From positions 310,001 through 374,000 of the forward strand of contig JADFUC010002150.1 of assembly GCA_019722365.1 (NCBI GenBank): a DNA stretch of 64,000 nt, in the 5' to 3' direction. Under the pieces are notes generated by a model that did no database searches, had not been told where the DNA came from, and saw only the letters and a list, made by a program, of their open reading frames with translations. The first letter of the stretch is position 1. Each line of letters opens with the position of its first letter. Shown piece after piece: positions 38,315-49,989 of the stretch. The stretch is from Lithospermum erythrorhizon. Its lineage: Eukaryota; Streptophyta; Magnoliopsida; Boraginales; Boraginaceae. The position numbers and the translations under genes are program-made.

Positions 38315-41300
38315 ATGGCAAGGCCACTCCATCGTGGCTCTGGTGGGTTGCGGTATCCGGGGAATATTTGGGAGGATTCTCAGATGAAAGATAAATTAGA
38401 GAAGGAAGACATTGATCGAAATCGAAGTAATGTTGATCATGCTAATTTATCCATTAGATTGCCATCTAATAAGAACAGTGTATATGAGAATGGCTTTGGA
38501 TCAGATCCCCTTAGTCCTGGTAGTGCAAGAAGTAGAGTTAAGTTCATCTTGCTGTTGCTCAAGTTAAGTTTAGTTGCCATTGTAATTCTTGCCCTTACTG
38601 GATCTTTTTGGTGGACTCTGTCAATAAAAAATTCATCGAGAGGCCATATATATAGTGGCAACCGCCGGCTCCAAGAGCAGCTAGTGTTGGATTTAGAAGC
38701 AATCGGGAAGCTTTCTACAGGGCCAGCTAAGATAAAAGAACTGGCGTATTGCTCCTCTAAATATGAAAATTATGTTCCATGTTATAATGTGACGGAGAAT
38801 CTTGCAATGGGATTATCAAATGGAGAAGAGTTGGATCGGCATTGCAACAGTGGGGTGAGGCAAAATTGTCTGGTCCGTGCTCCTATTAATTACAAGGTTC
38901 CTCTAAGGTGGCCTACTGGGAAGGATCTTATCTGGTTGGGAAATGTTAAAATTACTGCTCAGGAGGTACTCTCTTCTGGAAGCTTGACTAAGAGGTGTGT
39001 GACACATGTAGTTTCCTTCAGCTTGTACTTCTACTATCAAGGTTTGAACATTGTCAAGTTTCTTATATTCTATATTTTTGCCATTGTAGGATGATGGTAG
39101 AAGAAGAACAGATCTCTTTTCGACCAGGGAATTTCATGTACGATGGCGTTGAAGACTACTCACATCAAATAGCAGAAATGATGGGCTTAAGGAATGAGTC
39201 TAACTTCATTCAAGCTGGAGTAAGTTAAAATGCATTACAAATACATAAAAAATGGATAAACAGTCCTTACTGCATCAACTAGAATATCATCAAGGATTTA
39301 CTGTCTGGATTGTGGTTTAACTTTCCATATGTAACTGGATATATGAATTACTGCATCAAGTAGAACGTCATCAATGATTTATGTGTTGATTGGGGTGTTT
39401 AACTCTTCATTTGGAACTGGCCCCATGAGATAGCGTTCCTTCAAAATTATCTTGACATTCTTTTCTGCATAATGATAATTTCACATGGCTTTTAGGTTTA
39501 TCTTGCTAGATGCATATGCCCGACCTTTCAAATATCTATGTACGCTAATGTGATTGTATTTAGATGATGATGTTGTTCCATTTCAACGATTGTTACAAAG
39601 ATGCATATCTGCTTGATACTGTACTTGAGCATGATTTTCTTATGCTACAGATAGATTTGCATTTGACTATTTTCCTGAATTTGTGGATGTCATACTTGGG
39701 CATAGTTTCTGATTATATAATTGTAGTGGTTGTTTTTTTCCCAAATAAAATTTCGTCACCAGCAAGATATTCAAATGCTCAGATTTTTAACGGAATTTTT
39801 TAATATTTCAGGTGCGCACTGTCCTGGACATAGGATGTGGTTATGGCAGTTTTGGTGCACATCTCTTCTCAAATAATTTATTGACAATGTGTATAGCAGA
39901 CTATGAGGCTTCTGGAAGTCAAGTTCAGCTGACTATTGAAAGGGGTCTTCCTGCAATGATTGGTTCATTCAATTCTATGCAATTGCCATATCCCTCTCTT
40001 TCCTTTGATATGGTACATTGCCGGAATAACATGGACTGGGATCGGAAAGGTACTCTTTACTCTTGTCTCCAGTCTTTTTACTTCTTATCGACCCCTTTGA
40101 TTTCTTTCTTTTTCTTTTTACCTTTATTTTAAGTACCTGCTTCAGGCAGAAATTTCTCTTTACCATTAGACATATTTTGTTATTAACTTGGGGATGTATT
40201 TTGAGAACCCCTCGTATTATCTTGATATCCCAACTAAAGCCATTTGCAGATTTTATATTGATTGTTATTTTCTTTGTTGATGTGCAGATGGTAAGCTTTT
40301 GATTGAAGTGGATCGACTATTGAGGCCTGGTGGGTATTTTGTCTGGACTTCACCAGTGACTCAACCTTCTCCTCGAGACAAAGCAACCCAGAAAAAATGG
40401 TCTTTTGTGCAAAGTTTTACTCCAAGTCTTTGTTGGGAGATGTTGACACAGCAAGAAGAAACAGTCGTGTGGAAGAAAACGAGTAAAAGGGATTGTTATT
40501 CAACTAGGTATAGCAATAGTAATGACACCTTTTTCAGCACTGTTTAGTTTTTAGCTTGTATTTCTTGCTTCAAACTGGTCTGGGAACCTCAAACTAGTTC
40601 ACATCATTCTATTTTCAGGAAGTCTAGTTCTGCAATTCCACTTTGCAGTAAAGGCCAAGATGTTGAATCTCCATATTATCGACCTCTTCAGGCTTGCATT
40701 GGAGGGACGCAAAGCCATAGATGGATTCCTATCAAAGACAGGACAGCTTGGCCCTCTAGGGTTAATCTAAATGCAAAAGAACTTGCAATTCATGGTAATG
40801 TCCTGCATACATTTTGTTGATTTTAGTCCTACACTGTTCGGAAGAGACTTGCATGCAGAATAGGTGGTCCACTTCACATAATTGCCCATTGATGTAGCTG
40901 ACATCCCATAAATTCTATTCTGCTGCGTCAGGTCTCCATGCAGAAGTTCTCTCAGAGGACACCATGAACTGGAAAGCAGCCATTAACAACTACTGGTCAC
41001 TACTTTCTCCTCTTATATTCTCTGATCATCCAAAGAGACCTGGTGATGAGGATCCTTCCCCACCTTATAACATGTTGAGAAATGTGTTAGACATGAATGC
41101 ACAATTTGGAGGGTTTAATGCTGCACTATTGGAAGCTGGGAAATCCGTGTGGGTTATGAATGTGATCCCTGTAAATACTCCCAACCACCTTCCATTAATC
41201 CTCGACAGGGGATTCACTGGTGTACTGCATGACTGGTGAGTTCTTTCTTTCAATAAACTGCTTGCTGCTCTAGAAGTTGGTCATAAATGTTATGTAGATG

Positions 41301-41975
41301 GCTTGCTACCCGGAAGTCGCACTACTTCCATGCTATCTGGACCTGTAAGCTATATGTAGACCACACTATGTGCACCACTATAACATTAGTTAAAGAAGTG
41401 TTTAATAATATTCCATCAAACCCGATCTATGTAGAAAATGTTTTCATGTCAGCTTTATAATGGCACTTTCAGGTGTGAGCCTTTTCCAACCTACCCAAGA
41501 ACTTATGACATGGTGCATGGTCAAGGACTGCTATCACTTCAGTTTGCTGAGCAGCGGAGATGTGAATCGATTGATCTATTTACTGAGATAGATCGACTAC
41601 TTCGTCCAGAGGTATCTTGAAATATCATTGCCCCTCTTTGCTGTGATGAGCATTTTTGGTTATGTTTAAATCATTAAGAGCTTATACCAATAGCATCATT
41701 CATTTCTATGCAATGGGTAGTTCTAAGCAGTTGAAATAAATGAGAACAGCATAAGTAATTCACATATGTTACATATATCTTTATTAATAACTCTGACGCA
41801 TTTATATCAAATGTAGGGTTGGATAATTTTACGTGACAGTGCACCTATCATAGAATCAGCAAGAGCTCTAGTCACGCGTTTGAAGTGGGATGCGCGAATT
41901 GTAGAGCTTGAGACTGATAGCGATGAAAAGCTCCTAATCTGTCAGAAACCATTTATCAGAAGACAAGCCAGCTAA
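38315..41975 (+). CDS. PMT5: Probable pectin methyltransferase PMT4/PMT5 (QUASIMODO2-like), 8 coding exons, 681 aa
   Basis: Golgi type II membrane protein of the plant DUF248 methyltransferase family; QUA2/QUL members are needed for methyl-esterified homogalacturonan in cell walls. Exons: 38,315-38,994, 39,090-39,219, 39,812-40,049, 40,288-40,507, 40,619-40,794, 40,932-41,235, 41,473-41,611 and 41,817-41,975, all GT-AG and in phase, giving 681 aa. One membrane span at about residues 77-103 follows a short basic cytosolic tail. The SAM-binding motif [15 protein letters not shown] lies at about 274-288; [12 protein letters not shown] and a second [17 protein letters not shown] follow, then [14 protein letters not shown]. 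The start MARPLHRG at 38,315 fits PMT4/5 relatives better than an in-frame ATG at 38,291. The usual Cys-x-x-Cys-Gly after DMVHC reads HCRNNMDWD here, one residue short. Otherwise intact. Confidence 0.93.
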
Positions 41976-42600
41976 TTGGGAAAAGTTGACAGGCTTCCAT
42001 TGTAGATCATATTCCTATATGTTCATTTTTTAGGTTCTTAATTGGCCATTTTATAATCTTTCTCCACACAAATGGTGGAATTATAGAGTTTTGGACAGAA
42101 GAGGGCAAAGTTAAACCACCTGTGTCCTCAGACACCGAGGACACCCCCCCAACAATATCCCTGAAGTCGCAAAGCGTACTCAGGGTCGAGTAAATTACAC
42201 ATCCAGGAGAAAAGAAAGGAATAGTAGGATGAAAGCATTAGTTTTCCCAGAAATGTCTCAACGTACGATATTTTTTATACAATTACACGATGCATTACAA
42301 TGTGAAGATTTTTCGGCATAAAGATCAAATTTATATGTTATATAATGTACATAATGATTGGTGATGTTATATCTAATTTTGGTTTTCCATGTCACTTGTT
42401 TATTCATTCATATTGTTGATTAACCTACTAACAAAAGGTCTTGGAGTACTTCAATACGATGAGATAGTGTGCAGTGTAATGAATCCTTGGCATTTGTAAG
42501 GTTATTTATCACATAGATTTGTAAAATTTCTCTTTAGATCAAGACGGCCTTCGTTTTTTTCTCAATAAAATAAATTTTAGTATTAGGGCAGTGCAATATA
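41976..42600. other. 3' flank of the PMT-like gene
   Basis: Probable 3' UTR then AT-rich spacer up to the start of the duplicated segment near 42.6 kb. Nothing else seen. Confidence 0.4.
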
Positions 42601-42927
42601 GGGTTGTGCACAAATTAAACCAATTCGAACAGATTGTAATCAAATCGAAAATAAATTTAAATTTTTTAATCGACGGAACTAACCGATGAAGTTCAAGGCC
42701 GGAGAACCGACTAATTTGTACCGGGCTTCAAATAACCGAAACGAACCGATTTCTAAATTTTATAGATTATCAATTTTCATTTATTATCCTTTTCAAGACA
42801 AGCCAGAAGTATTTTGTACGCAGTACATTTTAAGAAGAAAATTTTAATTTAACTTTGTTCATTATTAGTATAATGGAATAAGCAATTTTCTAAAACTGTC
42901 AATATACTTTTGGGGTCACAAAAGTTA

Positions 42928-43165
42928 CTCCCTGTCCAAATTTAAGAGAATATTTCCTTTTTTGTATGTCCGGATTTATATGCCGGCTTAAATAGATATA
43001 TTTTCTCTATTATGCCCTTAATAAATAAATGAATGTATATGTAGTAATAACAGTTCTATCATCATATCAAATAAAAATAAAAGACAATTTTGGACTAACA
43101 TTATTCAACCAATTTCTTAAATTCTACCAAAAGTCAAATTTTCCCTTATAATTCTAGACGAGGAG
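42928..43165. mobile_element. Stowaway-like MITE, 238 bp
   Basis: Begins CTCCCTGTCCAAATTTAAG after TA and ends CTAGACGAGGAG before TA; the inner strand reads CTCCTCGTCTAG, a match to the CTCCCTCCGTCC-type terminus. It lies inside duplicated copy A; copy B has a degraded equivalent near 54,580-54,760, so the insertion predates the duplication. Confidence 0.6.
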
Positions 43166-44498
43166 TATGTAACTTAATTTTGAGTTCAAAAGATAGGCTA
43201 AAAAATTGTCCTTCAAAATCGAACTTTAACCGAAACCGAATCGATTTAGGGTTCAACAGAGAATCAAGTAAATAAAGCATTTCTGGCCAGTTCAAAACCT
43301 AACCGAACCGATCCGCACACTTCTAACACATGCCTTTTACCAAGGCCAAATTGAACCAAAGTCTCGACGTGATTCGACTCGAATAGTTCGATTCGGTAGT
43401 TCAAATCAAATTTCTAATCTTAATTTCAATCACAATTATTCTCTAGGTAAAGACAACAATATACTCCATATTATATATAATTGTAAAATTAATCATGTAT
43501 CCATATATACATACATAAGCATTAATGGAGTAAATGTTAGTAATAATAAAATTAGTCAAAAGGAGACACAGAGTCCATGGAATCAAAAGTATGACTCACT
43601 CGTCACCAATCAATTCAGCGGTATTCGATTCGATCCTACCTCCGTCAGCTAAATCCAAAAACGAGGTTCAACTTCTTTTACTAAACGTAATTATTTTAAT
43701 TTTATTTATGAATGATAATTACGTAAATTATTCAGTGACTAAAATAATTATTTCATTCCTAAAATAAATGAAATTTCAAAGACTTCAAAATTTGATCCAA
43801 TTAGACTAGCTAAAAGGCCTATATTCCAATTCAATCACATTCACAGGGAAAGTCTGGAGCTCAATTGCATTATTCATCTAGGGATAAATGTCACGGCTTC
43901 AACTGAAATCAATCATGTGAATAATACGGATACTTGCACCGTAGCCTCTTTATATCATGGCAGCCAGATCCTACTTGTATAATTTAATAAAGATCAATCT
44001 TCGTGATATTTTAAACGTCATATCATTCCAAAATGATCCAAATCTCTATAAAAAATAATGATTTAGACCATTTTATCCCCATTGATATTTACTCATATTA
44101 TCCTAATATATTATAATATTTCATAAAATATAATACTTCGTGTTACGAATAATTTTTTTATTAATTTAATCAACCATAAAATTAAGTTCGACTTCTACCC
44201 AAGGTGTTTCTATAAAACACTCTAGAAGATGCACCACTATTGGGCACTCTTCTTTCCCTAAAACTTCACAATCCATTTGCCCCTCGCCCCATCCGTCGGA
44301 TCCTCTGAATCTATGTTTAATTTTTAGAAATGGAGTTAAAACAGTGGTTATTGACATCGAATCTCGCAATCGCGTGGCAATGTTACGAGATCGTGGTTCC
44401 CATCGTCCGTGATAGTGATTTAGGCAGAAGTAATTTGCAGACCCACCACCACCAATTTCCCCCACCGCACCCCCACCCCCACCTCCACCTCCGCCGCA

Positions 44499-45666
44499 AT
44501 GTTTCTCCTGAGATTAATCTCCGCCACCAAATCCAAACCCACCACCACCAATTTCTCCCATTTGTTGACTTCCCATTTCTCCACCTCATTCTTGATCACA
44601 AAAACCCCAAAAAAATTCAAGAAAAAACGCAAGAAACCTGAATCCCATCGAACCAAACTTGTCCAAACCCAACCAAACATCATCCCCCATTTCGAACAAA
44701 TCCTCAACAAAGATTCTCATTTCCGTTTCCTTATCAAAACCAAACATTTCTTGTCCAAACAACCCCACCAAATCCTCCCACTCGATGATGCCGGTAAGCT
44801 CCATCAACAACTCGGCTTTCCACGTGGCAGAAAAGTTACTAAATTTATTAATAATCATACTTTATTATTTGAGTCTTATCGTCATGATAATGATAAAATA
44901 TGGATTGGGTTTACCCCTTTAATGGAAAAATTATTGGAAGAAGAAAAAGGTTTTTATCAAATGGAGGCTGATAGGGTTAATGTTGTTAGGAAGTTGTTAA
45001 TGATGAGTGTTAATAAAAGGGTCCCCTTAAGTAAGATTTATCATAATAGGATCTTGTTTGGGATTGGGGAGGATTTTAGAGATAGGATTAGGGATTATCC
45101 GGAGTATTTTCGGGTCGTTGTCGAGGTAGAGGATGGGAAGAGGGTGATTGAGCTTGTGAAATGGGATCCGTTGTTGGCGAGTGCTTTTAGAGAGGAGTTT
45201 TGAATGATGAGAAAAGGTTAAGCGTAGCCGCTTATGGGCTGTTGAAGCATAGAAGGCGTTGATTTGGATGTCGAGGAGGAGAGGAAGTTGACAATGTTGA
45301 ATACGTTGCCTTTGGTGTCTCCTTATTCGGATGGGAGTGGGTTGGATTTGTGGACGTTGGAGGCCGAGAAGTATAGGGTTGGTTTGATTCATGAGTTCTT
45401 GAGCTTGACATTGGAGAAGAGAGCGTATATTCATAATATTGTCGAGTTTAAGGAGGAGTTTAGTCTTACTAGGCATACTTATCAGATGCTTCAGAAGCAA
45501 CCTAGGACGTTTTATTTCATGGAACTGAAATGAACTGTGTGTGTTTTTAAGGATGGCATAGGGATGGAGTTTAATCTACAGATCCGCGGTATTGTTTAAT
45601 GAGAAGTTGTATAAGTATGCGGATATGAAGAAGTCCGAGCCTGGTGATGAATTTGAATTAGAATGA
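44499..45666 (+). pseudogene. PORR-domain protein, copy A (frameshifted)
   Basis: Near-identical to the intact copy at 55,657-56,835. Starts MFLLRLISATKSKP and stays in frame to about residue 230, then shifts near 45,178 (DPLLASAFREEF then stop). Further indels fall at 45,215-45,260 and 45,515-45,590, and the ending FELE-stop is readable at 45,653-45,666. Small in-frame differences also occur near 44,948. It would make only a truncated protein lacking the C-terminal third of the PORR domain. The breaks may be real decay of a duplicate or sequence error; the lack of substitutions favours error or very recent decay. Confidence 0.85.
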
Positions 45667-46189
45667 ATTGGTGAGCTCCCTTTCAGCATTTGCTTTGTTA
45701 TATTTCGAGATTATTTGATACAGAAGTCAGAACTGATATAAAATTTGCCATAATCAAACATACTTATAGTTTTGACTTCCAAGATGCAGAGTCTATGGAA
45801 TAATCTTCAATGTTCATTTGTTTGCTATATATTTCCTGCATGCCTACCTCTAGATTTTATCACGAGGATTAGTCCCTCGAGAGAGTTCTCTGTTTTTTTT
45901 CTAGTTACAGATTTTCCGTTACGGTGCATCTTTTATATACAATCTCAATTGTTAGCTATTAGGGTGTAATTGCAACTGAAAACAGAGTTTAGAACCAGCT
46001 AAAAACTTGAAGATTATAATAGAGGAATTCAAAATGAAATGTGAAAGCTAGATCAACCTAGCTTATACACAAACTGTCAATAACATTTCAATCAAAGAAG
46101 TAAAATGTTTCCCGCCTGGTTCAGGGCAGGATATCTAACTATGATTGGGATTATTCAATTGGATGTAGATGGCTGTAAAGGTCACTTCT

Positions 46190-48049
46190 TTAGTGCAGAA
46201 TGATGGGGTCTTTGCCTTTTCGAACTGTATTAACTTTTGTGGACTGAACAATCTTGCTGCTATTGGCAATGGAAGATGATGAACTGACATGGTTCAGTCT
46301 TTTCACAGGGTTCTTGCGCTTGCTTCTGCCACCATCCCCCATCGTAGCCTTCAGGATGGCTTCTGTATGAACTTCTCGTGCCTTCTGTGAACTGATGGGC
46401 TGTCGGCTAAGGTAGGCAAGCTTTGGCAGAAGACTGCATATAGTCTTCCGCAACTGATCATCGCTGATAGTGCTCTGAATGGGATTGCCTAGAAGATTTA
46501 GAGCTAACAAAGAGTGGTAGTTTGCCACGAGTTGACCGAGTGCTTTTGTTGTTATGATCTTGTTGAAGCTCAGGTCCAAAATTGTCAGCTTCAGAAGCCT
46601 ATGCAGTCCCTCAACTTCACTTATCTTGTTTCCAGCAAGATACAGCTCCTTTATTAGTATGCAGTTTGATAAGCCTGATTAGAACATTGTCAAATAACAG
46701 ATCAGGAGCAGCTAACTAGTACAGTTCCTAGCAATTTGTTGTCCATATTATGGAAATTTTGATTTACCTTGTCCAATCCGAGAAATACGGTTGTAACTGA
46801 GATTGAGTACTCGAAGGTGAGTTAATTCTCTGAGCCCTTCAATTGTGATAATCTTGTTTCTTGATAAATCTAGTACGTGAAGACCCTTTGGAAGAGATCC
46901 AGGAGTAATATGAACTGCGTTTGAAAGAAGTGAAGCATTATTATCTGAATTTTGGAATATATATAGCGCTGGAATTAGACAAATGTACACTCTCTTGCTT
47001 AATGCATACCTATAAAATTGCCTGATAAGTTCACTGATCGGAGACTGGAGTAGCATGAAATAGAGGTGATTACTTTTGATCCAATGCCAGCCATATGAGC
47101 TATTGTAGTTGAAGAGTTCAAGGACCGTATGACACTGTTTGCACGAACAATCTCCTCCGGGATAATCATTTTTGGATGTGCAACATCTGGTGGTGGGATG
47201 GCTGTACCATCTTTAATGTGGTAACTGCCATCGTTGTTCAGTTGAGGTTGTTGAACTGGAAGTTCCCTGACCCATTGATCAACTCTGGATGCGGTGGATG
47301 ATTCTGCAGGAAAAGCAACCCACTGATTCTGAGGCAAAAAACCGGCATTGCCTTGAAAGCCACCCCAGCTATGGTTATCATCATTGTTATTGTAACTGCC
47401 TTTCATCGACTTCTTTGTGAATGATCCTGATGACTTTCTTGATTCCACCCTTTTTTTGGCGTCAAGGGTGTCAGAAGAGTAGTCTCCCTGCTGGTTTGAG
47501 GTAACTGTTGGTTGCATTGCCCCAGCACCATGAAGGTTCCCATGGCTCCAGTGGATTAACCTCCACCATAATTTTCGATTCCTGGAATGCAGAATCTGGC
47601 TCGAAGAATTTTTCTTTATCATCACCTTATCAGCCGAAAAAATGAGTCACGATAGTGACTTTGTTGTCTGAAAGGATTTCATCATTCATCTTTTGAGTAA
47701 GTTTCTGCATTTCTTCAATGGAGTTTGAACAAGGCAAGCTGCCAGAAACCTCAACCATGCCCATCACCATTGGATCAGAAGCTTCAGCTGTGGAACAGCA
47801 GAAAACTGATCAGCCTTGTCAAGGCCAGGGTCACTCATGTGACCACTTCTGGTTTTGTTGATAACCTCATCCTCAGTTGCAGCATCTTTATATGTTCTCA
47901 CTTCATACTGAGTATTCACATCAGAGCGAACGTATCATAACGCTTCTGATCTCGATCAAGTTCAGAATATGCTTGAATATCAAACTAGAGTTATCCCTTT
48001 TCGGCCCACATGCTCATCGTCGTACTCATCTTCCCCTTGATTGGCCTGC
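46190..48049 (-). pseudogene. LRR protein, copy A (5' truncated, frameshifted)
   Basis: Minus-strand copy of the gene at 57,345-59,691. Exon 3 (46,914-46,768, 147 nt) and exon 4 (46,674-46,190) are intact here and in phase, encoding the last LRRs and the basic tail ending RKGKDPIILH. Exon 2 is open from 47,625 to 47,010 but frameshifted further upstream (about 47,636-47,700 and beyond) and stops at the duplication breakpoint 48,049. About 100 N-terminal residues, including the myristoylation exon and promoter, are therefore missing. Exons 3 and 4 here define the correct C-terminus, because copy B is damaged exactly there. Confidence 0.85.
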
Positions 48050-48444
48050 CAGAGATTGTTAAGTGATGCAGAAAGCTTCTTACTCTGTGAAATGTGAGGG
48101 GAGCAATCTGCCTCCAAGACCTCTACCAGATTTTTATGTTCATTGTTCAATCAATCGATTTTTCACAACTTCTTTATTCCATTCATCATTGTATGCATGA
48201 TCAAATTATACACCAAAAAATTCCACTTGCATTATCAAATTCGCCAAGACCTATAGAATCGAAAGAATTAAAAATTGTCGACTCCATTCGTATATCTTGT
48301 ACAAAGTAAACTAGTTAAGTGCATGTGACTGCTACATGCTTAAAGAGTAGGTCAGTTGAGGAAGGTAATCCAAGAGTGATGAAGGATCACACCACAAGCT
48401 CACTTTCTGATGTCTGCTTCCGTTTATTCATGGAGTAAATTTTT
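48050..48444 (+). repeat. Short direct repeat S1 (copy of 52,437-52,827)
   Basis: Starts GATGCAGAAAGCTT and runs through TTCATTGTTCAATCAATCG to the CCGTTTATTC region, matching 52,437-52,827 with small indels. It is fused directly to the broken end of LRR copy A, so 48,049/48,050 is a rearrangement junction. Confidence 0.8.
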
Positions 48445-49989
48445 TGTTATTTATGATCTCTCAATGAGCTATAAACGACTGTGGTGGTGCTTACTATACT
48501 CAATATGTAAGATTGTAAGGGCATCTTATACAGCTTGTAATAGTTTAGTTTTGGATTATCAATTTGATCAAACGTATGAAATGAGAGACACAGTAGTTTC
48601 CATGATTTTATAGAAAAGAAGTAGTATATAATTATGATAACATACATAAGCCTCAAACTGCCATATATATTCCAACATTTATAACTTGTTCGAGTGTTAA
48701 AGAGAATGAAAATACTGATAGCCCTCTCATTTTTGTGTTTTTGAGCATCATTATTGAGTTGAGTAGGTGGACGAATTGAGACAAACTCCTGAAACCATCT
48801 TAAAACCATGTTGTCTCTTTCTCATGACTATATTAAATTGACTCATGTGGCCTCAAATACAACTTTAAGGGTAGGGAGCCCTTCAAATTCTAACCTCAGG
48901 ACTACCAACCCCATAAGTCTGCAACTCTAGATTATCTATGCAATGAATTCTTGGCGTTGGTTTCAAGTCTTTCGTTATGGTCTCAGTAGACGTATTGATC
49001 TTCTACCTGCCCACAGGATTCCAGAGGCTGAAGTAGTAGATGACTCTCGAGTGGTTACTGAGTCCAGTTGACAATCTATGGGGATTGACAAGTTCAAAGC
49101 AAGCAACTGCTCGATTTTAAACATGTTTGCAGAATTATATTTTAAAGCGGGATCGGATGGTCAATTGTCTCGTATGTTGCAGCTGGCTCTGTCTGACAGT
49201 TGTTTTGCTTTGAAGGAGATTACTGATTCATGGGATTCTGATGCCAGCAGCTTCTGTGAATTATTAGTGCAGTATGCTAACGGAAAAATGGAAACCGATA
49301 TTGAAGAGATATATGTATGCACTGAATTTTAATGAGGTATGTTTCATACCGAATAATTCATTTGTTGCTATCTAAAAGCTACCGAATCAGAACCTTCGTT
49401 ATGGCAACAGGTTATCTTCAAGGTCAAGTTTTTTCTCCCAAATATACGACAATTTTGTCCCGCATCTACAGGTTGGTGTAACTTTTCTTTTCCTGGCTTT
49501 TATTTGTGGATCAATTGTCACATAATATGTTCAACCTTTGTACAACTAGTGCTGTTTTATATGTGTTCTTGTATAATAATTCATACATGCATGACTATCT
49601 TTTCCAGTATATCACTATATAAAAGTTCTTTGTCTCTGATACTGGTTCTTCTGGAATTTAGTTGTCAACGCCTTCCAGCATCCTCGCTTTAGTTTCCTTG
49701 CATAATACTTACAATTTTACAGGCATCTGTTGGTGAAATATATGGTGGCAATCTTCTAATCACCTCTGAATAGGTCACAGAAGATTACTACATTCCGAGT
49801 TTTCTACATGTGTTTCAGCAAGAGGTTCATACTTCATTCAAATATATGATGAAAACTCAAGATAATGGAAGCTAGTGAGAGGGGACACCCCAAAGTTAGA
49901 AAAAAAGAGGAAATCCCAAAGCCAAAAACAAGAGGAATGTCTCGCGAGGAAAATAGGCGACTGCCCACAGGAAAAGTAGGTTCTTGGAC
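48445..49989. other. Spacer with one open stretch of unknown coding value
   Basis: A plus-strand frame runs from the ATG at 48,943 (MNSWRWFQVFRYGLSRRIDL) to 49,332 with a single internal TGA at about 49,072. Its second half (49,078-49,332, 84 aa) looks protein-like, with MFAELYFKAGSDGQLSRML and ASSFCELLVQYANGK. I do not recognise the family. It could be the C-terminal exon of a gene fragment. The rest of the spacer shows nothing I can support; 49,840-49,989 is probably the 3' UTR of the tubulin-folding cofactor gene. Confidence 0.35.

Larger units (their letters stand above)
42600..48049. repeat. Copy A of a duplicated PORR-LRR segment (direct repeat of 54.3-59.24 kb)
   Basis: Homology to copy B starts near 42.6 kb (ACCGAAACGAACCGATTTCT here, CGAAACGAATCCAATTTCTT there) and ends sharply at about 48,049, within GATTGGCCTGC. 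Coding and non-coding parts both match closely, with differences mostly as 1-3 base indels. Copy A alone carries about 590 bp (43,868-44,458) upstream of the PORR gene. Confidence 0.85.

Noticed and set aside
44330..44641. Pro/His-rich plus-strand frame overlapping PORR copy A
   Set aside because: Out-of-frame reading of the C-rich tract and the PORR start; the equivalent frame in copy B begins differently, so it is not conserved.
45027..45500. 157-codon minus-strand frame
   Set aside because: Antisense shadow of the PORR coding sequence; the same shadow appears in copy B (56,341-56,658).
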